Source: Dicaeum eximium
Lineage: Eukaryota; Chordata; Aves; Passeriformes; Dicaeidae
DNA length: 64,000 nt
Direction of reading: 5' to 3'
Assembly (NCBI GenBank): GCA_013396995.1
Contig: VWZP01008131.1
Location: forward strand, 1 to 64,000
Shown here: piece by piece, positions 9,513 through 22,866 of the stretch
How the letters are laid out: every line of letters starts with the position of its first letter
How positions within the stretch are numbered: position 1 is the first letter of the stretch
Notes under the pieces: model-generated
Seen by the model: only the letters and a program-made list of their open reading frames with translations
Database searches by the model: none
What the model was told of the DNA's origin: nothing
Position numbers and translations under genes: made by a program

Positions 9513-10657
9513 TAGAAAAAAACAACTACTACAAAACCCAACCAAATAAAAGAAGCAAAAAAACCCTGAGCAAACAGGAAACAACCAAAACCCCTCCAAT
9601 AACTTAAGGGTAAAAGCAAAACAATCACAGTCCCCACAGACTCTGCTAACAAGGCCTAAGTAGAGGAGCAGTGTTTCCAGGGAAGATTAGGGGTCTCCAC
9701 CCCTGGGGAGAACTTTCCTGTTAATCATCTGAAGTGTACCCAGGGCTCTTCCAGTTGCACAGGAGGAGATCCCCTTTTCACAGAACTGGACAGAAGGGGA
9801 TGGGAACATCAGAGGTGCAATCATTTGTTATCAGCATCACACTGGCAGTGCTGGCATTGGACATTATGTGTAAGTTGGAAAAGGACACAAGCCCCGTTGC
9901 TAACAGGGGCATGTGAGCAATACTGGCTGAGGCATTTTGGCACTTGAACAGCATCATTCTGCACTGGGTAGGAAGAACTGAACCAACACGCCTCTGCAGC
10001 TCTTACACAGGTATTCCCTGGGGACCTTGGGAAGACCTAGATTAACCAGCCTAACTAATGCAGAGTTTCGTGGTAGCTCATTTCTGTATCTCATACTTGT
10101 CTAGTCTGACACTCTCCCCACTGTCCCTGTCCCTGTCTGTACATTGCTCAGAATCAATGTCTTCATTAACTCCTCAAGGTGTTTGCAGGTTTTTTGTGCC
10201 TCTCCCTATTTACTGCCTTGCTTGCTGAGGTTGTATAAAACAATTTTGCAGGATTGCTAAAAGTTTAAAAAAACCTAGTAAAAAAAGCTCTGTCCTTTAA
10301 TACCCAATGTTTGCTATAACATGGCTTAATCTTGTCTAAAGCAAATTTCCCCTTACTTAATTGAAAGACTTAATGGTTTTATCTCATTATACAGTATTAT
10401 AAATTTCTTAACTCCAAAGCCATAATGGCTAAGGAACACTTACTGCCGCTTTTCTGCCTCTTAAAAAAAGAAGTTCAGAAGAGCTCATCTACACAGGTTT
10501 TTCTGAACTGCAATCACAGTAATAACAAGGCTGTGAGCAAGAGAGCCACACAGAGGAGAAAAACACCAGTGGCAGGAACATGGTATTTTCCACCTAGTCT
10601 TGTCGCTTTTTTAAGGTTAACCATCTGCTTTCAGTAGCATCACTCTCTAAGTAAATA
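9513..10657. other. noncoding interval
   Basis: Low-complexity A-rich stretch just after the CR1 end, then unique sequence. No gene or repeat recognised. Confidence 0.5.
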
Positions 10658-10669
10658 NNNNNNNNNNNN
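10658..10669. other. assembly gap (12 N)
   Basis: Run of 12 N followed closely by a 26-T tract, which probably caused the gap. Confidence 0.95.
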
Positions 10670-10690
10670 CACTCTTAATTAATAACTTAA

Positions 10691-10716
<26 letters not shown>
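10691..10716. repeat. poly(T) tract
   Basis: Twenty-six consecutive T. It could be the tail of a minus-strand retroposed copy, but no body is recognisable nearby. Confidence 0.8.
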
Positions 10717-10721
<5 letters not shown>

Positions 10722-11161
10722 ACAGTGATAATACTAAAAAGCTATACATTAATAACTGCTCTACAGTTTTAATCTGTCATTTTCTGTCTGGATAGTTGCC
10801 ATTCCACATCTCAAACTTATTTTATTCTGGTGCATTACTAAGGGGCTTGTCTGTTCTGTCAGTCACATTAGCCAGGAGTCACACAAGAGACATCTGTAAC
10901 GCAGTCACTATTTAATACAAGATCTATATGAACAGGAAGCCACACAGGGTTGGCATTAGCAGAGCTGTGAAGTCCTGCCTGCCATAATCATAGAAAAAGT
11001 GCATAGAAAAAAGTGCACTGCAGAGCTGTCTCTAACCAGCTCAGCAACTTCACCTGTGGTCTGTACCATACTATTATAAATCTGCTCCTTTGTGGCACTC
11101 ATCCAATATGTGTACTCAGTATCCTTCTAGCTTGACCTTCTTGGCACTGGTCTCAAAAAAT

Positions 11162-11260
11162 ACCAAACCAAACCAAACCTAAACTAAACTAAACTAAACT
11201 AAACTAAACTAAATAAAAGCAAACAAACAAACAAAAAAACCCCAAAAAGAACAACAAAAA
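11162..11260. repeat. (AAACT)n / (AAACC)n microsatellite and A-rich tract
   Basis: AAACC units grade into about seven AAACT pentamers (11180-11214), then AAAC and A-rich sequence. Simple repeat. Confidence 0.85.
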
Positions 11261-14200
11261 AAGCATCAAAACCAAAACCCAACCAACTAACCAAAAAAGA
11301 AAATCCCATAAAAATAAAGGGCTATTAGTAAGGGCAGACGACTCTACTGCTAGAAAAGGTTAATCCAGTACTTTGTGTTAATGGCTTCTGCTGAGACTAT
11401 TTCAGACTCTGACTTTAGATTTCTTCAAGTGCAATAATTGGCTCCCAACACCACTGAAGCTCAACTCATATATGTCACTGTGACTTGAGACTCAGTCTTA
11501 CCATTTAATTACTATTTTTCATCAGAGTTCTAGACACAGGCTAACAAGAGAAGGTAATGCACCTGAAATGCCTACATTTTCTAGTGATCCACGATATACA
11601 TCCCAAAGCCAGTTCTGGTGTTGCCAAGTCAGCATGGGGACAGGCGGTGTCGTTTGAACATGCTGTGAGGATGGAGTGGTAATTCCAGTGTGTCAGGATT
11701 ATGTGCTGCACCATTTCCACTCAGAGTTCAGCAACAGTGCTGTTGAAGAAGTTGTTGTGGTGCTGAGCCAGAGCAGCCTGCATCTCACACAGCATCTGGC
11801 AGTACTTTCACTAATGAGCAGAGTAAGCACCAGCCTTGGACTGGATTTCGTGCAGGTAAAAGCTTGGTGAGAGCAGGGAGCTCTGTGCTGACTGTAAAAC
11901 AGGGAGAGAAAGAAGGACAATTAGCCCCTAAGAGACTTCTGCCCCAAAAGCTTCTTCCTCAGTTTTGGCAACAAACAAGCTTAGAATTAAGCAAATATCA
12001 CTATGCCTTTTCTGTGTGGATTGGGATTCTTGCAGCACGTTCATTCTGTTATTTTGCATTATGATTAGGTTTAAGTTAAGCAATTAGCAGTAGCATTGCT
12101 CTTGAAGTAAGTACACCAGCGGGCATACCACTAGTTGATTCACCAATTCCCTCACACTGGCAATTCCAAGGGCCCATGGGTGCAGACAAATACAATATCT
12201 GGTACTAGCCATCATGTATATTGACTTAAGTGCACCCACAGGCACAAAACAAAATGCAATACAATAACTATTTGCTGCTCTAGGTTAAGTGTACTCATGG
12301 GTACAAGCAAACTCGGTGTAATGATCAACTGTTCACCCTCCCAAAAGCACTTGGGATGAAAAACAGCATCAATGGGCACCTAAATATAAGCTCCTGATAC
12401 AAAACCACCATGCAACTGTGGGTACTGAGAAACATGAAGTGCCTGGACCTATTCCTAATTACAGAGCAGTAAAAGACAGGAGAATTTAATGAATAATGGT
12501 CTATCAGTGTACTCAGATTGTAGACAGGCTGATTTTGTCATTAGTTAATAAATCTAACCTTTCTTCCTTAGTGGAAGTCTTTTATTTTCCCCCACAACAT
12601 CAAGTTTCCCAGAATAACGCAGGAATATATGAAGGATGACCAGTTTCTCCATAAGTGTCTACCATAATTAGAGCTTTCCATTCATAAGCAAGTTATCAGC
12701 ATAAAAGTTTACTCATGCCCAGCAGTCTAAAACAACTACTAAAGAAAAGTCTCCCTGAAAGAAAATAAGTAGCTTTCACCCACATAAAGTACCTGGAAAG
12801 ATCGTTTAGTCCATGGTACTCACACTCCTCCTAATCCCCTCAGTTAAAACAAGACTTAAGACTTGATTATAGTGCCTGAAATATTTTAGGCAATTTTACC
12901 ATGAGCCTATGAAACAATGATTCTAATTATCTCATTTCTAATCCACCTGAGATAGTTTAGTCCTGTTTCCTAAAGAGGAAAGGTTTCTGCATTCCTTTTG
13001 GTTTGTATCCCTATTTACTTAACTCTTCCAGACTGATTAGAACAGGTGATGTGTTTTTTAATCTCTCAGCAAACACAATGAAAATCAGATTTTGTATGGG
13101 TTTGGCTCTTTTAAAGTTCCAGAAGGGCTCAATGGCTCAGTCTGGGTCCTTTCAGCCCCAGTAGCTATTGGGTGAGGCTGGTTGGAGTCCATGTCACTGG
13201 AACTCCGGGGCTCACCAGCCAGGTCTGATGGTATCCTGGCTGCTACTCAGCAAACCCAACCCCAAACAAAAGGACTGGCTTGGCTGAGAGCTCTGGTAGG
13301 AGGGAGCTAAGAATCTTCTGTAGTTACTGGAAACCCAAATGGCGACAAAAAGGCCCCTCCAAAGCCACTGATGGCATTGGCCTGCTGTCTCCTACCTTTG
13401 CGAGCTGTGAAGAGTTTAGAACAGTGGGGATTATCTGCCATCTCCACCCTCTTTTTGAGTGGTGCCTGTGGGAACTGTCAAACGTTTGCATCTTGCAGAG
13501 GGAATGCAAAATTCACTTTGCCCTGTTTTGTTTTGCAGAGTTAGATCAAACCATCTTTAAGGCATCTCCCTTGCCTTTCTAGAGCATCCAATAGCAGAGC
13601 CTGGGAAGAATTTCTCCCTGTGATTCACAGACGTATCTAGTCAGTTCCCAGAGCTCAGTTCCTGGTGCTGATGTATCTTTCAAAGGAATTTGATGCCTTG
13701 TACAGTGTACTGGAGCTGGGATTCAGAGGCTCTTTTTGGCTAGATTCTGTAGTAAGTCCTAGCATGAAAGAGCATGAACTTCCATCAGCCTAAGTAGGCA
13801 TAAACCAAAGGTAAAAGCTACAGACTGGGAACTGGTCCATAAAATTGCGTGTGTTGGTGTGTGACAGGTTCTAAATACTGAATACAAACATTGGAATTTA
13901 CAGAGGGGGTTGGAAATAGATTCCTTCAAAAGCCACAGGTGGCTTGGGTAAGGTGTAGCAAATATTCTATAACATCTGGAGTAATGTAAGGGACAACTTT
14001 GGCAGGATGTGTTCATAAGCTGTTTTGTCCAACTTTCCTTCTATGTGTTTTATCTTTTTCTGCTTTTCTTTCAAGGACAGGGCAGACAGTCTGAGTATTG
14101 CTTTTGCTGGTTTTGAATGATGCACATTGAAGCAAGAGCTGAAGGGTAAGACAAAGACTGTTTTTAAAATAGTTAGGCTTTACTGCCTGGTGATATTTTT

Positions 14201-17200
14201 TCGAAATACATTTACTGAAGATTTATGTAAAATCTATCTTTTGTCTACTTAAAATATCTCAAATGGATGTACAGGTCAAAATTTAATGCATATGGGTTTT
14301 CATTATTTTAAATCATTTGCAATATAAATGATTTACAATGACATCAGACCTTTGTTCTTTGGCTGTCCACCATAAATTGAGGCCCACCCAAATTTCCAGC
14401 CTTAGCTGTATATCTGCATTCCCTGCCCCAGTATCTATAATCTCAGTTCTGTGATTCTTCATGTAAATGACTTTGAACAAAGAAAGGAAGGGAACACATA
14501 ATTTGCCTTAATACAGGTAATACAGGAAAGAGGAGCAAGACCTTTACATGAGAAATAGTTGACATCCACAGAAAGGGGAGAACTAATGCTTGTAGAAGCG
14601 ACAGTCATCCTTGGTGAGGGTGGCGAGACCAAATGGACTTCTTGTGTAGTTGAAACTGCCAGAGGTGATCAACTTCTATCTTTTTCTTTCTGAATTTTTT
14701 AATGTCTTCTTTTTGCCCTTAAATTTATAATGCAATTCATTAATCCAGTTCTTGCCAGTAATGTTGTAGGTAACTGCTTGGAAAACGGAGGTATTAGGAT
14801 AAGCCAGGCTCCCCAAGGTCATTCTGCAAGCCCACAGTGAAAAACCTTAGTGACACCTGACACCGCCCAGAATTGTGCTGTCATGACAAACTTGCTCCTA
14901 ACAACAATAAAAATTTTGAAACGCTCAGACTTTTTGAAAGACCTTGTGAAAACTACATTCATTATCATGTTTGCAAGTTGTCCTATGACAGTTAATGTAT
15001 ACAGACCTTTGGATCCATCACAGCCTGTATTTGAAGCCTTCCCAGCTCAGTAGTTACTGAAAATTACTGCGACCAAACAGCTCTTCTGTGGCTACAACTA
15101 CAAGAATTAAACCCTGAATTAACCCAGTTTCTCATCTGTGGATGTCATCTCAAAACCTATGACATCAAGACTCTGCCATGCCTCTAATTTCTGCTCATGA
15201 AACTTAAAGACACTTCAATCTGAAATAAACATTGTATTTTTGCAAACTTCCCACACCACTTAGCTTTGACACAACCCCCTTCCTACTCTGTCAAAGAATG
15301 GATTTTTTTTTTCACAGTTTCATGCATTATTGCTCATGCATGTGGTTCTAAGTGTACCTCTGAAATTTGACTTGCCTGAAGAATTGTAGCAATTCTGAGC
15401 AGTATTGTGAATTACAGCAGCGTCCTAAGGGGAATCCTACTGCTGACATCCAGGCTGTCTGTGCAGTCCTCTAGGTACAGGAGTGTCTGACAAGACCCGT
15501 TTATCTCTCTTTGCTGTCTTTCCTACAGTGTTCATCCTTAACTAAAAACCAGCACTGCCAGCAATCTTAACCCTGAAGTGAGAGTGGGGTCAGATGTTGT
15601 GGTGGGCCTGCATATGCTTTCCCACATTCGAGTTTCCAGAGGCTTTACCACTATGAGATCCAGTAAGAAAATCTCAGTGTAGTCGTGATTTATGTGCAAG
15701 AGTGCAGAGGACAGCAAAAGCTTTTAGTATCTTGGGAAATAGTTAGGGATTAAGGCCAAGGAAAGGACAGTCATGTCCAATTACATCCTAAAAAAGAAAA
15801 TTCAAGTGAAAGTCCTGGCTCCTGGACTGTTTTTGGGCTGGCAAATGTTCACAGTTTCCTTGGCAGATCCTGCTGAAAGCTAATGGACCCGTTTAGATCC
15901 TCTCCCATACACCATGGCATCATTTTGACCATTCCGAGGGAGGTCTGGTGGGAGTCTCATAATTCAGCTTTTTTTTCAGAAATGAAATCAGGGAATGCAT
16001 TCAGTATTTTAGGATCTATGATGCTCTCTCGTCCGGAAGCTCCACTGAACCCAGTGCTTCATTCCAGATGTGGCCGAGGGAAGAAAACCTTATGCAAAGT
16101 GCAAGGGTGACACCTGGAGGGACTGCGAGAGACAGACGTGGAGCCTGCAGCAGCCACACATCCTGCAACACAGCTGGGCGGGGAAAGCTCAGAGGGGGTG
16201 GCAGATCCCAGGATTTGAAAGTATGCTTTCCTAGTGAAGGGGTGCTTTCAGTATGCTTCTTTCTTCCCTCTTCCAACAATAAGGAAAAATACAGATTTCC
16301 ATTTCAGATTTTCCATGCCTGTTTTTAGGAGTAGAGAAGAAACATAGGAGCTGTGACTGTGTCACTTAATTCTTCACTTCTTCCATGCTCAGAAATGCTT
16401 GGATCAAAACTTATCTTGGTCAATAAGCTGCTACAAATAATGCAAGGTTATTTTTTCGGTTGGTTGATCTAATATATTTGAATTGCTGCATGTCAGACTT
16501 CCCACTGCTTTGCCATTTGTTTAACTCTCTGTTGAGTTCTGAAACACAGACTTGCAGAGCAGTTCCTGCTGTCAAAGCTGCAGCTGGAATATTTGGCATT
16601 AGGTAGAGTTTGTTCAGTTTGTTCTTTTCACGTCTGGTTCTGCCAGCACCCACGATAAGGCTCTTCCCGAAGATGATCCTAATCAAGGAAAGCAAGGCAG
16701 CTTGTGGGACAAAGTTTTCGTGCTTTTCGAAGTTTGCTTTCCAGCCTGGCAGTCACTCTTTCATAACACTTGTTCAAATCTTTTCAGCAATTTCTCTTAG
16801 CAGCCAGGAATTTTCTCAGTCTTTGTGAATGCTTGTTTTGCTTGATGTAGTTTTAGAATATGTTAATAACTCAGTTATTTACCGTTTTGTTATTACAATA
16901 CATTTAGTAGCTCACAGACCCAAAGATTAGATGTCCATTGCATATCCTTAATTCTCTTTGTCATTTCTAGTGTGGTTCCCATCATAAAATTTGCTTATCA
17001 GTGAGTAGTTGCTTATGGAAATGGGAAGAATAAACCAACAAAAAACAACAACCAACAGTTATTTTCAGAACTCTTTTATGCAGTTCTATTATCCCACCTG
17101 CAGTATAGCTCCCCGAGTCTGACATGTCTTCTCTGGTGTACCTCGATACTGACTGCCTGCATTTCTTTCCCTTCTAGCTTTCTGACTCCCAGAATATCAC

Positions 17201-17641
17201 TGATGTTCAGTTCATCTCAATGAGCATACTAAACCACTGAGCCATGAAAATGCTTGCTCCATTCTGGGGAGCAGAAGAGAGGCACATTCAAAGCTTCAGG
17301 AGCAGCACAGGACATAGGGTGTGCTGGGGATGCTGCTTTTCAGCAGGACTTGGAGGTCTAATGCCATCTCTGTGGCATACTGGTTCTTCAGTGCTTCTCA
17401 TTAACTGTGCCATGACTAACAAGGCAGTAACATCTTCCTCCTCTCTCCACCCAGAAATATTGCCAATGCTGGGTTGTCAGTTATGCTGAATTACACTGGA
17501 TGACTTGTGTTTACTCAGTGATGTGGACACATATCAATTCAAGATCAAGGGTGAACCCTGGCCACTAAACTTGTTTCACTTGTGAGTCATTCCAGACTTA
17601 AAACCTGTCTCTTGCTGACATTTTCTTAACCCAATTTGTTA
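11261..17641. other. noncoding interval
   Basis: About 6.4 kb of unique sequence. The open frames are short and resemble no family, and I saw no exon with convincing splice sites on either side. An AC/AAC-rich stretch at 17036-17056 is simple sequence. Confidence 0.5.
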
Positions 17642-17647
17642 TCCTTC

Positions 17648-18184
17648 TGTGGCATCCCACGAGGCATCACCACGCCTCTGGGATGACCACATTGTCTAGA
17701 CCCCGCAGGGTCAGCCTCCAATGGGCGGAGAACCCATGTCCATCATCCTAGGTTTCTAGAAAGTTCTGTTACTTTTGTTTCTCCATTGGTTGCTGTATGT
17801 ATCATTTATGTCTCATGCCCCGTGATTCGTTACCCTGAGTTAGCCCCGCCTTTCTTCTTAATCCCTATTGGTTGTTATGTTGCTTTATATACCCTTCACC
17901 CCCCGGTGAAGGGGCCATTTTGCCTCTTCTCTCAGAAGTGTGCAGGTGGCTCCTTAGCCAGGGTGTTGCCCCCGTTCGACAATAAACTTGTTTGGACAAG
18001 AGCAACCTCTGGCGTCCTCCTCTTCATCTCTGCGGCGGCTGCAGGCTCTCCTCAGACCAACGTGGTGAGCACACGCTCTGGGGCTGCGCAACCCAGGCGT
18101 GCGCAGCTTTACTCTCGTCCCGCCTCGTGGGTCTCCCCCGTGTGCCCTGTTGGCACATTCTCCAACCCACCGGGGACGGCGACA
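17648..18184 (+). mobile_element. solo LTR of an endogenous retrovirus
   Basis: A 537-bp element begins TGTGGC and ends GGCGACA (TGT...ACA inverted termini). It is flanked by TCCTTC and GCCTTC, a 6-bp target-site duplication with one change. It contains two ATTGGTTG CCAAT-type boxes (about 17783 and 17866), a TATA box (TTTATATA, 17884-17891) and a poly(A) signal (AATAAA, 17981-17986), in the order U3-R-U5 on the plus strand. There is no internal retroviral sequence next to it, so recombination between LTRs probably removed the provirus. The open frame 17786-18217 has no relation to a gene. Confidence 0.85.
17884..17891 (+). promoter_or_regulatory. LTR TATA box
   Basis: TTTATATA about 95 bp before the AATAAA signal, with CCAAT-type boxes upstream. 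Transcription would start near 17915. Confidence 0.65.
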
Positions 18185-18190
18185 GCCTTC

Positions 18191-19329
18191 CAACTCCCAT
18201 TAGCCAACCCAGCCTGATTATTTACTTTGAAAAGATGTATAGATAGCTTTCATGCAAATTCTAAGTACAGCCTGGTGCCGCAGCTGGATTCTAGTAGGAG
18301 TTACAATCATGATACGTGTGCTGGTAAAATAACTTATATCCTACATGCTTCCAAACTCAGTGACATTCTCGCTGTTTAGATGCTGTCTAGACTCTCATTC
18401 CTGCAAAGCAGCTTGGCACCAGTATGGGGAAGTGTCCACATTCATACCTTCAGACCTGTGTGTGTTCCCAAAGACATCAGCAAAGGTAAATGTAAGCACA
18501 TATTTAAAGTTAAAGACATTCTCTTGCTTTGGTGTTGGAATCTCTGACTACCCCTTCCTAAGGGACTCCCTCTGAATCTTTGCATTTTTCCAAAAATAAA
18601 GCATTGAAGTTAATAATAACTTTCTGTCTTCTATAGAATTCATGGTTTCCAGCTTCAAGAGAGAAATTCAGGAAGCATCAATAAATCTACTTTGACAGTG
18701 GAGTCCAGAGCTGCAAAAGGAGTAACCTGTCAAGGTGATGTGACTTAGTTTCTTAGAGAAAGATCCTTTTTTTATAAATGAAATTAAAATACCAGCAAAG
18801 TGAAATAGCAGGAAATGTCACACTTGATTGTCTCTCAGTAGGACAGAAATTAAATAAAAAGAAGGCAAAGTAAACAACAGGGTTTTACATTTAACGAGGG
18901 AAGTAATAACATAAACTGAGAATAATAACATCCACTGAAAATCTATGCACAGCAACCTGAGTATGTAAAAAGGGTGTATTCCCACAGAAACATTCATTTA
19001 ATGTACACATTTTTTCTTGAACAAAAGGCGGGTTCTGTGCTGGGATTCGTGGAGATACAGTGATCGAACATATGGGGGCAGCCTTACCTGCAGGTTATCA
19101 CAGCCTTCCAACACCGTGGCCGGGCCACTGAAGCCAGTGCGCTTTGGCCTTCCAGGTTCCCATGGCAAGCTCTGGAGCTTTGCCCCTTTCTAAACAAGGG
19201 ACCCATGCAGGCTTTCCAGAGTTCCTTATTTAAAGAGTGAGCACTGTCCCTTTAAATAAACACAGAGATCTCAGTCCAAATGGGAACTGAAGCCCAGGCT
19301 ACCCTCGGTTATGAAACCTCCCTTTCACA
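18191..19329. other. noncoding interval
   Basis: Unique sequence without a gene. A short TTTAAATAAA-type AT-rich stretch lies near 19250. No repeat recognised. Confidence 0.45.
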
Positions 19330-19600
19330 GCTCACAGGCTCGGGGGCTGCTGCTACACTCCGAGGTTAATAATCAGCTTTAATATTCACTTAGGGGGCTG
19401 TAAAAAAAGAATGAAAATTTCCTAATTTGAAAATGGACTTGATTGGCAGCTTTATTATCTCTATAAGGTGCGTGGCATTCCACACAATCAAGTCATTTTT
19501 TAAAATAATCTCACTGCTTAAGTCGTACATGCTGCTAATTGCATTTTAATAAGTCTCTTTAAAATCTTTCCATATTTTTTAATATCCTAATATTAGATAA
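19330..19600. promoter_or_regulatory. candidate conserved noncoding element
   Basis: Homeodomain-like TAAT motifs are dense (GGTTAATAATCAGC, GCTAATTGCATTTTAATAAG), with few CpGs and no open frame. The texture is like vertebrate developmental enhancers near transcription-factor genes. This is an impression only; conservation cannot be seen from one sequence. Confidence 0.3.
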
Positions 19601-19734
19601 GTGATTGCTGGGGACACTGGAGGGCACTGAGCTTTATAGAAAGAGGAACACCATAATGAAGCTTTATTGGGATGGCATCACCAAACAATTGCTGTGATAG
19701 CAACACTCCCAAGCTTGGAGAAATGCCAGCCATT

Positions 19735-19760
19735 CCCCCCCCCCCCTTCCCCCCCCCCCC
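19735..19760. repeat. poly(C) tract, C12-TT-C12
   Basis: Two perfect 12-C runs split by TT. A G-quadruplex could form on the minus strand. Confidence 0.85.
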
Positions 19761-22704
19761 AGAACTGACTCAGGCACAAGCCTCCTAGGCTCAGGACTGA
19801 CACAGAAAATGGATGCTTTCTAGATCATAAAATGGCCTCTGTCCATCTTGGAAATGACTGAGGAACTGGCCACTTTGGATTTGGGAACTATTTTTTCTCC
19901 ACTGAACAATGACTTTGAAACACATTTTTGTTTTGCTTGGTTTTGGCTTGAAAATAAAAGTTCATTTGTAGTTTTGTTTTGTTCTTTTTTTTTTAATTGT
20001 GTCAAGGTTAGACAGAAGGAAGATTTCTTTACCAGCTATAGAGTAGCGGACAATGGGAAAGGCTTCCGTGGAATTAGAAACTAAGACTGTAAGTAGAAGA
20101 GATGAGTCCATCTCAAAGATAAAACTCAGCTGGGAGAGCATTTGGGAAAGATGTAGTATGGTGTAGGGTTATGGGGTGTCTATATCTCCTATATGGGACA
20201 GGGAGCATTATCCAAGAACATCAATCCAAACTTAATCACTCTAAAATTAAAAAGCAAATAAATAAACAAGCAAAGAAGTCAAACAATGGGGGGCTGAACT
20301 GACAAACTACAGATTCAAGTACCCTGAACAACAGAAAATTTCTAACTCAGATCCAATTAGGATCCCATGTGTGCATCCACAGGGTGAGCTATTGCAGCAG
20401 TTACAACCCAGTGGTGCAGACAGGTACTCCATGACATTCCATATGCAGAGCCAAACATTTTCTGTTGGAAGTCTGTCTTTATATTGAAAGTGCTGTCTTC
20501 TCTCTCTGTTTAAAGCTGTGTTTCTCCAAATTATGACTGTTGGGCAACTAACACCAATTTCAGAGTAATTTAACACCATTGTCCATGAGGGAGAAATATA
20601 ATCCCAAATTAATGTCTAACTGGCTTTTAAGAACTCCACTGGAATAAAGGAACTTTTTTTGCCAAAACAGAATGGCAGTGCCAAATTTTATTGCATTTTG
20701 CCCTCTGCAATTTGTGTACTGGGACCTGAGATCAAAAAGTTATTTTGAGTACAATAATGACTTTAATGTATTGCCTGCTTTTATATTATTTTTCCCTCCC
20801 GACTCTTGTCTTCTGAAATCATACTATAATAAATCACAATGTCAGTTTCAGTTTTAAAAATAATCAAGCTTCTAAAAGTTCATTATTAGTAAAGGAAATC
20901 ACAAAAACATGTGATATCTTCTTGAAGATTCAAAACCTAGGAAAGAAATACAGAGAATCTATAGCTGATTTTTTTTTCCTTTCAAATCTCATAATAATTA
21001 AGTAAAGTTGTTTTTGGAACCCAAAAATTACTGTTAATACTTGAAATGGACAATGCTGATATAAACATATTGCATTAGTTTGTTTGATAGTGAGCCATTT
21101 TCTGACTAACTGAAGCTCTGTCTGTGCATGTGTTTCTTCTGCACATCATCAGAGAATCCTTGGACTCAGTCCATCGTATCTTTAGGTCTGATCTTACTCC
21201 CATTGAAACCCAAAGGAGTTCTGTCCCTGACTGCCAATTAAAAATGAATCAAGCTCAATTTTACCATATAGTACAAATAAGAATAGTTTGTTAATACTAA
21301 ATTCCTTATTACTAGTTGTGCATCTTTCTGGTTTTAAGGTGCATGAAATGCCACTGTAAAGAACTGTCAATATATCTGACATAAACCATGAAATAGAAAA
21401 GAGTTGTCATGTCTTCCTCTCTTCTCCTCCTTTTTTTTTTTTCCTTCTGTGAATAAGAGCAGAAGGTCTTGTTTTGCACTGACAGGCTGGGAGGCACATG
21501 TTCAGCGAACTTCTGCACAGGAAGTAAATGTCCAGGTCATATTTATCCCTTTTCATGTGGTTCTTTTAATCCCCCAGACTGGGTTTCAGAAGAGTTTTAC
21601 AGTTTCAGTTTTACAAAGCAAACCTTCCTTTAATGTTGGCATTTTAAAGAAAAAGCTTCAGTCAAAACATGTGTGTTTTACATCTGCCAGATGTGACGTT
21701 CAGGGGAACAGGCCACAATGTGGCAGCCAGCTCTGCTGCAAAAGCTGGACATCAAATGGGACCTACCAGTCCCCAGTTGAGGGATCGGCCTCCTGAATCT
21801 CTCACCCAGTGGGGAAAAAAAAAAAAAGTTTTAGAAAAAGTCCCCAAGAAAGTTAAGAAAGTTCTAAGTCATGAGCATAGCCAGCATTGCTATGACTTGC
21901 ATGCCAGTATCCTGTATGGCCACATGACAGAGCACAGCCCTACTGTGCACAGACCTGACAGTGCACAGTCTGACAGTGTACAAACCTGTACACCCAAAAA
22001 TGTGTTCTTGCCTAAAAATGGTTAAATTAAAACAAAGCAAGAGATTTTAAGGGCAGCAGAAGTGCATTAACATGTCCAGCACTGCACCAGCAGTCAGTGG
22101 CTACTCCAAAAATAAAACCTGGCTCTTCACAACTTCCACTGAACATCACTGTCCCTGTAACCTGCTCTTTCCAGGGCCTAATTATGGCCATTTTAATTAA
22201 AACATAATGAAACACAATCAGACTTTTAACTTTCTCTAGGACTTTTCTCACAGCCATGCCAGATGGGACAGGTCCCATTTTCAGTTGTTCCCTCTAAGTT
22301 ATCGTCAGGGTAGGGACTTTTTTGTACCTCTGACAGCCCTTCCTGAGAGTGTTCTGTGGGTACAGCTGGAGTTTACACTGGAGAAAAGGTTTTTAGCAGC
22401 CAGTGCTGTGGCTGGTGGCTCAGCAGGGCCCGTCTGTGGGAGACAGGCCAGTTTAGGGGCCCCTGAGGCAGCCACCATTTCCTGCCATTTTTTGCCCTTT
22501 TTCCTAGTCCATCAGGCAGTGCCTCAGGAGGAGCAGGCATCAGTCTCCTCCCATGGCTACCTTCCCTCACGGTCTATGCAGCACTACCTAGCTGTGTCAT
22601 CTACATGGAGCTGTGCTGGTTCCTCAGTAAGCTGAGGACTGGGCACCCTCTCCATGGTCACCAAGTTGTGACCGTTGGAGCGCCATGACAGCCCCTCAGG
22701 GGCT
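19761..22704. other. noncoding interval
   Basis: No gene. The open frame 21404-21796 has no recognisable domain. Poly(A) run of 13 at 21815-21827. Confidence 0.5.
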
Positions 22705-22866
22705 GTTGCTGTTCTGGGCTGGATCAGTTGAGACCAGGCTGGGGCCGTTAAGGCTGATCTGCAGCCGTTGAGGCTGACCTGAGGTGGTTGAGGCTGGGCT
22801 GGGGTGGTTTAGGCTGACCTGAGGGGGTTAAGGATGAGCTGGGGCAGTTGAGGAAGTTGAGAAAAG
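22705..22866. repeat. 20-bp minisatellite, about 6-7 degenerate units
   Basis: Units begin with GTT(G/A/T)AGGCTG and recur exactly every 20 bp from 22727 (22727, 22747, 22767, 22787, 22807, 22827), with decayed units at both ends. Each unit differs by several bases, so the array is old. Confidence 0.85.

Noticed and set aside
17786..18217. 143-codon open frame
   Set aside because: Lies across the LTR U3-R-U5 and is not a retroviral gene.
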